From NCBI GenBank assembly GCA_964035575.1, contig OZ037850.1, positions 620,001 to 684,000 of the forward strand: a stretch of DNA of 64,000 bases. The letters are read 5' to 3'. The stretch's first letter is position 1, and each line of letters opens with the position of its first letter. The notes beneath the pieces were generated by a model. That model did not search any database, was not told where the DNA came from, and worked only from the letters and a program-made list of their open reading frames with translations. This stretch comes from Rhynchopus sp. YZ270_cl-10. Its lineage: Eukaryota; Euglenozoa; Diplonemea; Diplonemida; Diplonemidae. The position numbers and the translations under genes were made by a program. Of the stretch, positions 9,941 to 20,305 are shown in pieces.

Positions 9941-12195
9941 AAAAAAAAAAAAAAGAGAAAAGTTCGATTTCGGCCTCGAAAATACCCGTGACACCGATTT
10001 GTCACGGTACTTTGTCACGGAATTTTTTTGAAAGATTCGATTTCGTGACAAAAAAAGTTCGATTTCGTGACAAGCCGATTTTTTCATTGACACACAAAAT
10101 TCAATTTAGTGACAAATGACTTTTTTCATTGACAAAAAAAAATTCGATTTCGTGACAAATCCATTTTTTCATTGACAAAAAAATGTCATTGAAAAAAATG
10201 GATTTTGTCAAGGAAAAAGTCGTGACAGCCAAGCCGCCAGTCACTGAAAAGTGACCAGACAGCCACTTGACAAACACAAAAGAGGCCATTCTTGAGCTGT
10301 CTAGAAACCTAAGGGCAGAGACTGAAGACACAAGGTATGATAACTTTATGATTATGCAAGACTTAGTATATCGCGAACACGGTCAGGCTTGCACGCCTCT
10401 GGCCAGAGGCCAGCCCCACTAAATGATATGCAGCAGACACTCATTGCAGATTTCATTTTCATTCGGTAAAAAATTAATGGGTGCGCAAGTTTCTATACCT
10501 AATACCCCAACCCTCACCCATACATTCCATTACACACACCAAAACAGATCGAATCCACCAGCGCATGCGACGGAAGCAGATTCAGATTGTGGTTTGATAA
10601 GCAGAGTTCGGTTATTATGGTGGTGGAAAGGGGGGTGGGAACACTTGTCAGTCACTGCTATAGCCATTAACCAGGGAGCATAGCTAGTGCAAGAAATTCG
10701 ACTTTGGAAACCTTCCGGAAAGTCTGTCCTCTGCTTCCGGAGGACTAGACACAAGAAAATATTGTTTGTTCCCCCAGAAAACCAGTGCACAATTCACACT
10801 CCTTGTGGGTGGTCTTGTTGCCTTTTCGTCATAGTAATTTTGGCCCAGGCATGCTCTTGAAGCATGACAATTTAGTGTGTATGGGGCAGGGTGTTGTTTT
10901 GTTCTGAATTCTCTTTGTTATAACATCTAAGTCAATCGCGGGTGGTGGTTTGTGTAGCGTGAGGCACTCTTTTTAGCAAACTTCCTGCGGCTGCTAAAGT
11001 GTTATTTCTTCGGATTTAACAACGTACAGCGTAACATAGTGGTTTAGCCTGGTCGACACAACCTTTGATAGATACGGGATAACCAACCCCCTTCGACCCC
11101 TCGTGGGTTCACTGAACAAGCCCTAGTGGTAGTTAAACGCGATTGACATTTACATTCCTAGAGATGAAAGAACAAGATAACACTTCTGTACCCGCGCATC
11201 AAAATTGTGGAAAACTTTGCACCCCAAACACCCTCAACAACGCCCGCCAAAAGGCGCCCCTTGTTGCTGGGAGTTGGTTCTCATTGATACACTGCACAGC
11301 AGGCATTCCTCTGAGTCCAACGCATGTTTGGCCTGTCTGCGGCGTTGTACTTCAGGTGCACGAAGACAGGGTCTGGTGGTAAATTTTGCGTAGTACTGCG
11401 ACGTGGTACTACGTGGGTCTGGGAACCTGGTACCTGGGTACAGGATATTTGTTGTAAAGACATCTTCCACCATGCATTGAGGAGGGTAAGACAGTGTTCG
11501 CAGTTTCTACCTGATAGCATTACACATTTAACTTCTCCACGGGGGTCTTGGGCCGTTCATTCGGTTATACCTTGACTACCGGAAGATATTCTTGAGGCCT
11601 TTTTGGTCTCTAGAATATCCGGTCTTCCCGAACGGAGGCACACTTTGTGTGTTACTACGACCTGGCAATTTCCAGCAGTAGGTTAAGTAATCTTTCTTGT
11701 AAATTGTTGGATCATTATCTCCTCAGTGCATGAATGCCCCACGTGACTGGACACTTTTGTGTTTGTCATGTGGAGCTGTGGTTGCTCTTTCACGACTTTT
11801 ATCCTTGTATCCAGTGTACCCAGTACCCAGTGCCCTGTCACGACTTTTTCCGTGACAAAAAGTTTGGTTTCCTTGACAAAATCCATTTCTGTCACGACTT
11901 TTTCCTTGACAAAAAGTTCGGTTTCCTTGACAAAATCCATTTTTTCATTGACATTTTTTTGTCACTGAATTTTTGGATTTGTCACGAAATCGAATTTTTT
12001 TTGTCAATGAAAAAATCGGTTTGTCACGAAATCGAATTTTGTGTGTCAATGAAAAAATTGGTTTGTCACGAAATCGATTTTTTTTTGTCACGAAATCGAA
12101 TCTTTCAAAAAAATTCCGTGACAAAATTCCGTGACAAATCGGTGTCACGGTAATTTTCGAGGCCGAAATCGAACTTTTCTCAAAAAAAAAAAAAA
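9941..12195. mobile_element. Foldback-like element copy 2, TIR type A
   Basis: The left end (9941-10230) and right end (11851-12195) are inverted copies of each other. Both start with a poly-A/T run, then a segment with TTCGAGGCCGAAATCGAAC (right side), then many imperfect copies of TTTGTCACGAAATCGAA and TGACAAAATCCATTTT. The middle (about 10640-11800) is the shared core, 95% or more identical by eye to 32172-33345. Internally repetitive long inverted ends with a non-coding core are the hallmark of foldback elements. No transposase is seen, so it would need a partner element to move. Confidence 0.75.
10640..11800. repeat. Shared non-coding core of the foldback elements
   Basis: Nearly collinear with 32172-33345, with scattered substitutions and a few small indels. 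Its last 360 bp also match 1-360. It holds no frame beyond about 80 codons and no recognisable domain. The end adjoining the right inverted repeat is itself repeated in inverted orientation at 10231-10290, so the core too carries inverted ends. Confidence 0.85.
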
Positions 12196-12432
12196 AATCC
12201 CAGGGTTGAACCACGGGAGTACCATGGGGAACTGGGTTGCTGACCGCATCATCCAGTCTGTACCTCAATTTTTTTTTGCCTGCGGCGCCATTTTTCCTTT
12301 TTTGCTCCGCAAAAAGGTTTCGTTGAGTAAGTATGTGATGTAAAGCTAGCTTTTTACACCGTACCTTAAATTTTTTTTCGCCTGCGGCGCCATTTTGTAT
12401 TATTTTTTTTGCTCCGCAAAAAAAATAATACA
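12196..12432. repeat. Repeated CCTGCGGCGCCA...TTGCTCCGCAAAA blocks
   Basis: Two copies of a GC-rich word (CCTGCGGCGCCA), a T-rich spacer and TTTTGCTCCGCAAAA occur at 12279-12318 and 12380-12425, next to the 7-bp array. The meaning is unknown. The blocks may be the termini of a small element. Confidence 0.5.
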
Positions 12433-13708
12433 CACACAGTACACAGTACACAGTACACAGTACACAGTACACAGTACACAGTACACAGTACACAGTACAC
12501 AGTACACAGTACACAGTACACAGTACACAGTACACAGTACACAGTACACAGTACACAGTACACAGTACACAGTACACAGTACACAGTACACAGTACACAG
12601 TACACAGTACACAGTACACAGTACACAGTACACAGTACACAGTACACAGTACACAGTACACAGTACACAGTACACAGTACACAGTACACAGTACACAGTA
12701 CACAGTACACAGTACACAGTACACAGTACACAGTACACAGTACACAGTACACAGTACACAGTACACAGTACACAGTACACAGTACACAGTACACAGTACA
12801 CAGTACACAGTACACAGTACACAGTACACAGTACACAGTACACAGTACACAGTACACAGTACACAGTACACAGTACACAGTACACAGTACACAGTACACA
12901 GTACACAGTACACAGTACACAGTACACAGTACACAGTACACAGTACACAGTACACAGTACACAGTACACAGTACACAGTACACAGTACACAGTACACAGT
13001 ACACAGTACACAGTACACAGTACACAGTACACAGTACACAGTACACAGTACACAGTACACAGTACACAGTACACAGTACACAGTACACAGTACACAGTAC
13101 ACAGTACACAGTACACAGTACACAGTACACAGTACACAGTACACAGTACACAGTACACAGTACACAGTACACAGTACACAGTACACAGTACACAGTACAC
13201 AGTACACAGTACACAGTACACAGTACACAGTACACAGTACACAGTACACAGTACACAGTACACAGTACACAGTACACAGTACACAGTACACAGTACACAG
13301 TACACAGTACACAGTACACAGTACACAGTACACAGTACACAGTACACAGTACACAGTACACAGTACACAGTACACAGTACACAGTACACAGTACACAGTA
13401 CACAGTACACAGTACACAGTACACAGTACACAGTACACAGTACACAGTACACAGTACACAGTACACAGTACACAGTACACAGTACACAGTACACAGTACA
13501 CAGTACACAGTACACAGTACACAGTACACAGTACACAGTACACAGTACACAGTACACAGTACACAGTACACAGTACACAGTACACAGTACACAGTACACA
13601 GTACACAGTACACAGTACACAGTACACAGTACACAGTACACAGTACACAGTACACAGTACACAGTACACAGTACACAGTACACAGTACACAGTACACAGT
13701 ACACAGTT
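12433..13708. repeat. 7-bp microsatellite (ACACAGT)n, about 182 units
   Basis: 1.27 kb of ACACAGT with no variant unit that I can find. Long open frames through it in both directions (up to about 640 codons) arise because a 7-bp unit without stops cycles through all frames. It is not a gene. Such purity implies recent expansion or continuous homogenisation. Confidence 0.98.
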
Positions 13709-13770
13709 TGGGTGGGTATTGGCACAAACCATTGTAGGTACACGCGCCAATAACGTGCAACCCGCTCCTC

Positions 13771-13905
13771 CAGGCTGTTTCCTAATTCTGGAAATTTTCC
13801 GGAAAATTCCGACATCTGGAAGCAAATATTTTCCCTGAAAAAAAGTGGGCTCCAAAACATGCCGCGATTGGCATTTCCGGAATCCGTCCGTGCTGTGGTG
13901 GGGTC
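13771..13905 (-). repeat. Dispersed repeat, copy also inside MITE E1
   Basis: This segment (AATTCTGGAAATTTTCCGG, then ...CATGCCGCGATTGGC) is the reverse complement of about 18945-19078, with scattered differences. The second copy lies inside the MITE at 18480-19205, so this is probably a fragment of the same transposon family. Confidence 0.7.
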
Positions 13906-14901
13906 ACTTGGCCGAAATGGCCAAGTTCTTGGTTTTGGTCAAACCCCGCCCAAGCTCCCCACCCCCAACCCAAAAAAAGGAATTTTTGAAATCCGGGCGA
14001 AATCGGGTGAAATCGGGTGAAATCGGGCGAAATTGGGTTCAGGTGGGCACAGGTGGGCCCAGGGGGGCTCTAGGGGGGCGATTGTGGGCTGGTCGCGGGA
14101 CACCACACCTAAATCGGGAATTATCTTTTGAGAAATTTCGAAAAAGCGAATCCAGAATCCAGAGTAGGATATAGCAATAGGATATATGGTGTGATCACCA
14201 AACGGATACTCCGTGGTTCCCCCGAAGGTGCTCCGCAAATCTTAATATAGCCCGAAACAGTTCTCCGTGGTTCCCCCGTGGTTCTCCCGTGGGTTGTCCG
14301 TACCCCCTGAATCACACCAATATAGCCTGGGTGAAGACAGAAAGAGAAAAAAAAAAGGAAATATAATAATTATGGAGCAACGCTTATCAGGTCCACTACA
14401 CAATATTCCGTTTTAAAGAAGCGACCCTACAGCGACCCTACCACTTCTGCGTCGCAACACAGATGGAAGGACCCCTGAGAAAATGTCAGGATTAGGCCAC
14501 AATCGAGAACGCAAAGAGAAATTGACCAGGGTGGTATGTGCCGTATGAAATAAAGGGGAAAAGGGATGGGGTGAAGGGGAGGGGAGGGTAACCACAAACT
14601 GTCATTTTTTCTCATTTCTGAATAATTTCTCACCAAAAAAAAAGGGGCAAATGTGCCCGAAGGTGAGAAAAAAAAAACGTTAATAAAAAGGACGCGACTA
14701 TTTGATTCCTCGCGAGAGCCAAAGGTGTTTTACGAGATTTTTTTTGATATTGTGCCAAAACCAAAACCAAAAACCAAAAGGCATTATGGTCAGGATTAGT
14801 GGCACCGTCACGAACCCTTCATTTGCTTTCAAACGCAATTACGAAAAACGGTAGATAAATAAAGCTATCTATATCTACCTCTGGTGTAGTCCCTTGTGGA
14901 T
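13906..14901. other. Unassigned intergenic region
   Basis: It contains the second GAAATCGGGTG run (13987-14032), a G-rich stretch (14040-14095), repeated CTCCGTGGTTCCCCCG words (14206-14290) and a stem pair TTTCTCACC/GGTGAGAAA (14622-14670). I see no credible coding region. Confidence 0.4.
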
Positions 14902-14979
14902 TTACTCCGAAGAGGAGTACCAAACTGACACCAAGAAGAACAAGAAAACTGCTTCGTTTGTAATACCTCCAATCGCCAT
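14902..14979 (-). CDS. Small hydrophobic ORF, 25 aa, doubtful
   Basis: The frame starts MAIGGITNEAVFLFFLV and ends at a TAA (14902-14904). A possible donor (GTAAAT) overlaps that stop, so it could instead be a first exon encoding a signal peptide or one membrane helix. Immediately upstream on the minus strand a 24-nt GTAAGT...CAG segment could be a tiny 5'-UTR intron. Micro-subunits of ER or vacuolar complexes have this size and topology, but nothing identifies one here. Confidence 0.25.
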   Translation of the reverse strand: MAIGGITNEAVFLFFLVSVWYSSSE

Positions 14980-15199
14980 TGTGAAAAAGACAATGGTTCT
15001 GAACACAATGCAAGATACTTACACAACACACCTCACCCATCCAGGTTTTTTTCCCCAGAGGGAGCGGTTACGTTGTTCACACTAACGAGAAACAATACAC
15101 AACAAATATAAAGGCGCCCATCTGAGACGTAGTCCCGGGCTAGTCTAAACAAGCCAGGAAGTGCAGCCACACTGCCTTGACAGAGCAAAACAAAAGAAA

Positions 15200-15240
15200 G
15201 GTTGGCAAGGTGATCTCAAGGATCGCGTGCATAATCACCA
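15200..15240 (-). repeat. Short hairpin element, copy j
   Basis: The minus-strand reading starts TTGGTGATTATGCACGCGAT and ends GATCACCTTGCCAACC with a pyrimidine tract. It lies 170-210 bp downstream of the GH27 stop, a divergent family member. Confidence 0.5.
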
Positions 15241-15408
15241 AAAAAGGGACTAGTGCCAACACTAAACAAAATCGAACAGGGGGAAATTAAAATAAAAATA
15301 AAAACTTGAAAGAATGTGGCCTAAGTCACATATTGTCAAAGCTTTACAATAAACAGGTATATGAGGAAGTGAATTGTTGGGAGGGGTGGGGTCAAATACG
15401 CTTGCAAC

Positions 15409-16767
15409 TCACATATCGTTGATTCTGTAGAACTCGGTTGCGTGGGGTCTCAGCTCCGTGGTGACCCCGCCTGACACGTACTGGACTTCGTCGGTCCAGA
15501 TGTTCACCACTGTGTACATCTGTGTGCTCTCCAACCCGAGCAGCGCAAAAGAGGTGAAAACGGTGGCGTTGCTCTCACCCATGTTGATCACAGCGAATGA
15601 GCTCCACAGGCCAAGGTCTGCCTTCCACGTTGCGATGCAGCTTGCACCAATAACGGGGTCCTTCGGAATGGTGCAGGTGCCAGTGGTACCACCAACACAG
15701 GTGCAGTTCCCCTCGTATTTGATGACCTTGTTGCCCACACCGTTGTCGTGCACGTCCATTGCGTTCTTCTTCGTCAGGTACTGGATCGTTCTCTCGTCAG
15801 CCGGAAGCGCTCCTGCGTACATAAGAGGAGATTTGGACATCATCCACAGAGTGGCAATGGTCTGCCCCCTGTCGTCCTGCTCCTGTGACTTGTTCCACCA
15901 GTTGGGGCTGAGGGGGATCATGTCAAGGTCGGGCCACGTGTTGTTCTTTCCAGCAAGGTCCACAGCACTGAAGTTCCCTGCAATGAACACTGCCTGCTGG
16001 AGACCACCCCAGCCGTACCACCCTCCGTGGAAGTCGGTGACAATGCGGTACATGGTGCCCAGCTCGTTCTCTGCGACCCACTGCCCGTCCTTCGCCTGGT
16101 TGCCACCTCCCGGTGAGTAGGAGAGGATAAGCTCGGCACCGGCCTCACGCACACATTCAGAGAACATCTCAATCTCCGCTGTGTAGCAGGGCGCGCACAT
16201 CATGCAGTCGGCTTTGATGAACTCCATGCCGTAGTCGGTGAAGATCTCCACCCTTGACTTGTAGTATGCCTTTGCTGCGGGGTGGGATGTGTTCACACCA
16301 AGCCAGTTGTCCGACCAGAGGCATGTCCCGTTGATCTTGCCTCCAGTGGGGTTCTGGTCCACAAGCTGGTCCATGGTGTAGTTGGTTCCCTTGACGGGCA
16401 GCTTGTTGAGCACACCTGGGAGGTGGAGGCCACGCATGGTCCATGCACCGAGCTTCATGCCCTTCTTCTTCAGCTGGGTGGTCAGGTCCTTCATGTCGGG
16501 GAACCTGGTAGGGTCAGCAATGGGACGTCCGTACTCGTCAGTGTAGCCACCCGTCCATCCACCGTCAAGTGTGAAGATGTCATACCCGAACTGCTCCTGC
16601 AGAATATCGGCAAGGTGCAGAACTGACGTTGTGTTGACCTTGTTTGCAATACCCTGGTCAAAGGTGTTGTATCCCTTCGGTGCAACGGGGGTCAGAAGCA
16701 TCTTTGCCTCACTCCCCACAAGCAGCAGAGACGCAACAAATGGAACCCACATTGTGTTTGTGTACAT
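15409..16767 (-). CDS. Secreted GH27-type alpha-galactosidase-like protein
   Basis: About 452 aa in one exon. The start at 16767, or at the Met codon at 16752, gives a hydrophobic signal peptide (MWVPFVASLLLVGSEA). The catalytic barrel follows, with GYNTFDQ near the N-terminus, DGGWTGG, LGAWTMRGLH, FIKADCMMC (the Asp sits where GH27 has its nucleophile), RIVTDFHGGW (candidate acid/base Asp), WPDLDMI and LWMMSKSPLMYAG, all in the GH27 order. GH27 enzymes remove terminal alpha-galactose or alpha-N-acetylgalactosamine. DGGW replaces the usual DDCW, so substrate preference is uncertain. Several N-x-S/T sites fit secretion or lysosomal routing. The last 110 residues are probably the beta-sandwich domain. 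Confidence 0.8.
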   Translation of the reverse strand: MYTNTMWVPFVASLLLVGSEAKMLLTPVAPKGYNTFDQGIANKVNTTSVLHLADILQEQFGYDIFTLDGGWTGGYTDEYGRPIADPTRFPDMKDLTTQLKKKGMKLGAWTMRGLHLPGVLNKLPVKGTNYTMDQLVDQNPTGGKINGTCLWSDNWLGVNTSHPAAKAYYKSRVEIFTDYGMEFIKADCMMCAPCYTAEIEMFSECVREAGAELILSYSPGGGNQAKDGQWVAENELGTMYRIVTDFHGGWYGWGGLQQAVFIAGNFSAVDLAGKNNTWPDLDMIPLSPNWWNKSQEQDDRGQTIATLWMMSKSPLMYAGALPADERTIQYLTKKNAMDVHDNGVGNKVIKYEGNCTCVGGTTGTCTIPKDPVIGASCIATWKADLGLWSSFAVINMGESNATVFTSFALLGLESTQMYTVVNIWTDEVQYVSGGVTTELRPHATEFYRINDM

Positions 16768-16967
16768 TACTATGTTATCTGTGGTGAGGTTCGAGCGAAG
16801 TGGCCAATTGGGGCATGGTATCATTTCAGAAAACTCAAAACTATCTTTCTTTTTCTGGGGGCAAAAATCACACTTTTTTTTTTGTCTCCGCCACAGACGT
16901 GAGACGTAACTCTATTATCTTTCCCCACTAGGAAGCTAGACCAACCACGTACCTCTCACCCTCTCCA

Positions 16968-17687
16968 TCAGATGAATTTATCGACGAAGGGAAGCATTTT
17001 GAACCACCATTCTTCGGCATACTGGGAGACATCGAAGACCATAGGACGTGATCCTTTGTAGAAGATGACCATGAAGGGGACCCCCACAACGCAGATGGTG
17101 AGCAAGAGCGAGATGGCAGCGAGGATGTGGGTGGGGATGTCCTCATCGTCTTCGTCGTCGAAATCATCCTCTGTCAGGGACCGCCATTTGAGCACCTCGC
17201 GCAGTGTCTGGATGAGACAGTCGTTCATGTCATCGGGCGAGATTCCTACCAAAACGTCTGACGCCTCGTCGGCCACTGCATGGTCCGCTAGACGTGGACA
17301 TCCCATCAAGGGTTCATAGTGTTTTCCCAGAAGCTCCGGTACAGGGCACTCAGTGTCCACGCACGCATGAAGTAAATCCCGTATGTCCACCCCACATTCC
17401 TCCAATGCAAACAGCAACGCCTTATCCCCCTTCACCCCTTTGATGGCAACCACCAGCTTCCCCCACCGCTTTTTCCAGAGGGTGGGCATCCCTGTCCCCC
17501 TGTCCTCAAGGATGTCGTGGAGCCTCTTATCCTTCTGCAGTGCTGGGTTTGGGGTGAAACGCGGTTTGTTCCCCGATTTTAGGGTAATTTTTCGCTTCTG
17601 AAGCGCCTCTTTGCTGGGACGGTGGTGGCGTGGCTGGCTTTGTACAGAGGCGTTCGCCATGGAAGGTGTTGTAGCTGCGTCGGGCAT
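16968..17687 (-). CDS. Tail-anchored-like acidic protein, unknown function
   Basis: 239 aa from the ATG at 17687. The frame is open upstream, but the extra residues look like UTR. The N-terminal 60 residues are basic and Pro/Gln-rich (KEALQKRKITLKSGNK). Residues about 70-175 look folded (MPTLWKKRWGKLVVAIKGVK and a Cys-containing LLHACVDTECPVPELLGK). An acidic stretch (DDFDDEDDED) precedes one strong membrane helix (ILAAISLLLTICVVGVPFMV) about 45 residues from the end, leaving roughly 30 residues outside. This topology suggests a single-pass protein facing the cytosol. No family is recognised. Confidence 0.7.
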   Translation of the reverse strand: MPDAATTPSMANASVQSQPRHHRPSKEALQKRKITLKSGNKPRFTPNPALQKDKRLHDILEDRGTGMPTLWKKRWGKLVVAIKGVKGDKALLFALEECGVDIRDLLHACVDTECPVPELLGKHYEPLMGCPRLADHAVADEASDVLVGISPDDMNDCLIQTLREVLKWRSLTEDDFDDEDDEDIPTHILAAISLLLTICVVGVPFMVIFYKGSRPMVFDVSQYAEEWWFKMLPFVDKFI

Positions 17688-18238
17688 TGTGTCAAATCTG
17701 TTTGGGGATTCCTTAGTACGGAACCACCCAATGTGTGTCCTGGAATAAATGCGGGTAGAAATATTGAGAAATAACAAAAAAAGCTGCAGTCTCTTTTCGT
17801 TCTTCCTTGCTTGGGGACAGAGCAGCCCCCCTCTCTACCAAGTGAACTAATGGTAATCCCCCCCTCCCACCACCCCCCTAACCCCATTCCCTGGTTGTCC
17901 GCTGAGCGCAAGAGCCAGCGTTGCTGTGGTATTTTGAAAGGGCTGCGGTATGCAAATCTATTGGCCGTCGGTTGCTCGTGCCGCCTCAGGTCCTCTACCA
18001 CCAGGCATTAGCTGTAAAGGAAGGAAGTTAAGATGAATATGCCGCATGTGCACATATCTCGTAAGGATGTAAACATGGATTAAGTATAGAAGCATAGAAA
18101 AGCTTTGTAAGTTTGTAGCTGAGATCGTATCAGATTACACGCAGTTTACACTCAGGGTAGATTCGGTAAAGAGAAAACTTAATAAGATGATCCTAAGCTG
18201 TGGTCACCTATGAATTTGTATTGGATAACAAATGAGAT
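17688..18238. promoter_or_regulatory. Divergent intergenic region with two short elements
   Basis: It separates the start of the minus-strand gene (17687) from that of the plus-strand gene (18239), so it must hold both promoters. Pyrimidine-rich CCCCCCTCCCACC tracts lie at 17855-17890. Hairpin element k (18176-18210) and a weak relative (about 18028-18050) lie here in minus orientation. No TATA-like box is convincing. Confidence 0.4.
18176..18210 (-). repeat. Short hairpin element, copy k
   Basis: The minus-strand reading is TAGGTGACCACAGCTTAGGA, then TCATCTTATTAAGTTTTCTC. It keeps the start, the CTTAGGATCATCTT block and the pyrimidine tail, but has lost GCGAGAGG. It sits 30-60 bp upstream of the plus-strand start codon. 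Confidence 0.5.
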
Positions 18239-20194
18239 ATGTCAGATAGACCCCCTGATGTTGTGTGGACCCCCAAGGCACACCCTCAGCAACCACAGGG
18301 TGTTGTGAGTGACGACAAGGACGTGGAGTCAGCTGACAATTCTGTGAGTGTGGCAGACTCGGATGACTCTGCGAGTGTGACTGACTCGGACGACACTGTT
18401 GCCAGTGCTGGCACTGCAGATGACGCAGACGTCACACCACAATCCAACAAGGTTCGTATTTGTTTTTTTATCCCCCATAAGGGTAGGCACACTTTTTTTT
18501 TTGTTTAATGCTCGCGCGCGCGGAAAATTTTGAGATTCCAAAAAAAAAAAACATGGAAGAAAAAAAAACATTGCCTTACGTCAACAGGTTATCTTGACTT
18601 TCCCTCCCGTCTTCCTCCACGGGAAAAATCAACCAAATATCTTCGAACACAGAATCCTCCATATACGAGTGGGTCACATGATATAATTCTATCATGTGAC
18701 CCCACCGTGGAGAGCAATCGGCTCGCGCATCAAAAGAAAGCAGAGAAAAGGGGAAAAGAAAAAGACAAAAGTTGGGTACCGTGCGCCTGCGGCGCTACCT
18801 GTTCCCAGTCAGGAACGCCACAATTTTATCCGAATTTGGATTTTCCGACCTGAAAATGACCCTTGTTTATGAGGATGGGTTCATATTTTGTGGAAATTTA
18901 TGCCACTAAAATTTTGCCGATTTTTCTGTATATCCCCCACCACAGAACGAGCGGATTCTGGAAATGCCTATCGCGGCATGTTTGGGCTGAAAACCCACTG
19001 TTTTTTCAAGGAAAAAAATTGCTTCCCGATGTCGGAATTTTCCGGAAAATTTCCAGAATTAGAAAACAGCCTGGCTTCGATGTTTTATTTTTGCTGTGTA
19101 TCTGTGTGTGTGTTTTTTTTTCTTTGTGTGTTTTTTTCTGCGCGCGCGCGCGGAACTTTTTGGGACCCGACCGAGCATTAAACAAAAAAAAAAGTGTGCC
19201 TACCCTACAGTCCCGGCTATATTGTATAGGCTCTTAAATGGGGAGTTTGTATTTATACGGGTTCCTATTTCGTGAATATTTAATTTATTTTTGTAACGCT
19301 GCAAATTTTTCCAAATAATTATTTAATTTTTGTGGCGGGCCCGCTTGGGCCCGCCATGTCTGCCTGCGGCGCGACCGTAGGGAGCGCCGCAGGCAGACGG
19401 TACGGTACAGTACGGAGAAGCTGGGTCAGGGCGGCCCGGCGGGGAGGGGCGGGGCGTCGGAGGACCCTGCGACGTAGTACGCCCCTATCCCCTGAATGTC
19501 GGCAGCGACATTCTCCACCAGCGCCACGTCTTCGGCCTGCGCCTCGGACACCTCAATAGCCACTGTGGCCGTCATCCCCGCCATTTCGAGGGAGATGTTG
19601 TTCCACTCATATTATAGTTTTGTGAAGGAGTGTGTGTGGGGTCAATGGTAGTAAACTGGGTTTCGTGGGTCACTAAAAAACGAGGTTTTTATTTCGTGAA
19701 TAATTAATTAATTTTTGGCGGCTTCACGAAATAGAAACCCGGATTATTATAGTCGGGACTGTAAACTAAAATGCACAGAAATGGATCGCAAATGGGCAGA
19801 AGAGAGACGAGAACTGGCAAGATTTCTCGGCCTTGTACGAGCTGGATTGCCCACAATCATGGGAGTTCCCGCCACCGCAAAGCCGGGAAAGCTCTTTCAC
19901 TTTTGAAAAATGGTGCCAGGAGAAAACTGGGGTGAAGAATGTGTCTTACACACAGGATCACCTACTTGCATACTCCAAGAAGCATGCACGCGCACAACCA
20001 GCCACTACTGCATTTGCTGTACTTACTGCCCCGGAATTAGCGCTGTTCTGCGTAGCAAGGGTAAAATGCCCGCTCACAAGCAGGTTGTGATGTACCTCAA
20101 GAGAGTTGAGGAGAAACAGGCAGCGGCCGGAGAGGCGACGGTCGAATCACACTTCTTCACCAAAGAACAAGAGATGGGGTTCCTTAACCACTGA
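18239..20194 (+). CDS. Acidic-N-terminal protein of unknown function, intron loaded with two MITEs
   Basis: Proposed exons are 18239-18451, 19779-20051 and 20084-20194 (198 aa). Exon 1 ends phase 0 at AAG before GTTCGTATT. Exon 2 resumes phase 0 after TGCACAG with KWIANGQKRDENWQDF. Removing MITEs E1 and E2 leaves an intron of only 43 nt. A second, 32-nt GTAGC...CAG segment restores the frame between exons 2 and 3. It could be a tiny intron or, less likely, an indel. Exon 1 is Asp/Ser-rich (VSVADSDDSASVTDSDD). Exons 2-3 look folded, with FTFEKWCQEKTG and a helical C-terminus (VVMYLKRVEEKQ). No family is recognised. Confidence 0.6.
18480..19205. mobile_element. MITE E1, TA target duplication
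   Basis: The inverted ends GGGTAGGCACAC and GTGTGCCTACCC extend inward through a T/A run, TTTAATGCTC and a (CG)n block to about 45 bp. TA lies on both sides (18478-18479 and 19206-19207), fitting a Tc1/mariner-type insertion. The 726-bp body is non-coding. It sits within a 43-nt intron of the plus-strand gene and contains a repeat shared with 13771-13905. Confidence 0.8.
18671..18702. repeat. Perfect 13-bp palindrome inside E1
   Basis: GGGTCACATGATA and TATCATGTGACCC flank a 6-nt spacer, forming a perfect hairpin inside the MITE. It could be a still smaller insertion or a protein-binding site. Confidence 0.8.
19208..19761. mobile_element. MITE E2, inserted at the TA flank of E1
   Basis: CAGTCCCGGCTATA at the left and TAGTCGGGACTG at the right are inverted ends. 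A second inverted pair, CGGGTTCCTATTTCGTGAA and TTCACGAAATAGAAACCCG, lies further in. TA dinucleotides flank it (19206-19207, 19762-19763), and the left TA is the right target duplication of E1, so E2 arrived after E1. It is about 554 bp, non-coding and probably mariner-type. Confidence 0.8.
19355..19398. repeat. GC-rich hairpin inside E2
   Basis: GTCTGCCTGCGGCGC and GCGCCGCAGGCAGAC are perfect 15-bp arms around a short loop. A GGCGGGCCCGC palindrome lies just to the left. It makes the centre of E2 strongly self-complementary. Confidence 0.8.
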
Positions 20195-20305
20195 CTTCTC
20201 AAAAAGAAAACTCGACTTCAGGGAGGACAAGCGAGGTGTCTACACGTTATCCATCATTCAAAACAAAAAACAAAACCCCCCCAGAAAGCAAAGGAAGAAA
20301 CATAC

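Noticed and set aside
11945-13860. Open frames of up to 636 codons of Cys/Val/Leu/Tyr repeats
   Set aside because: Produced by the stop-free 7-bp ACACAGT array on both strands.
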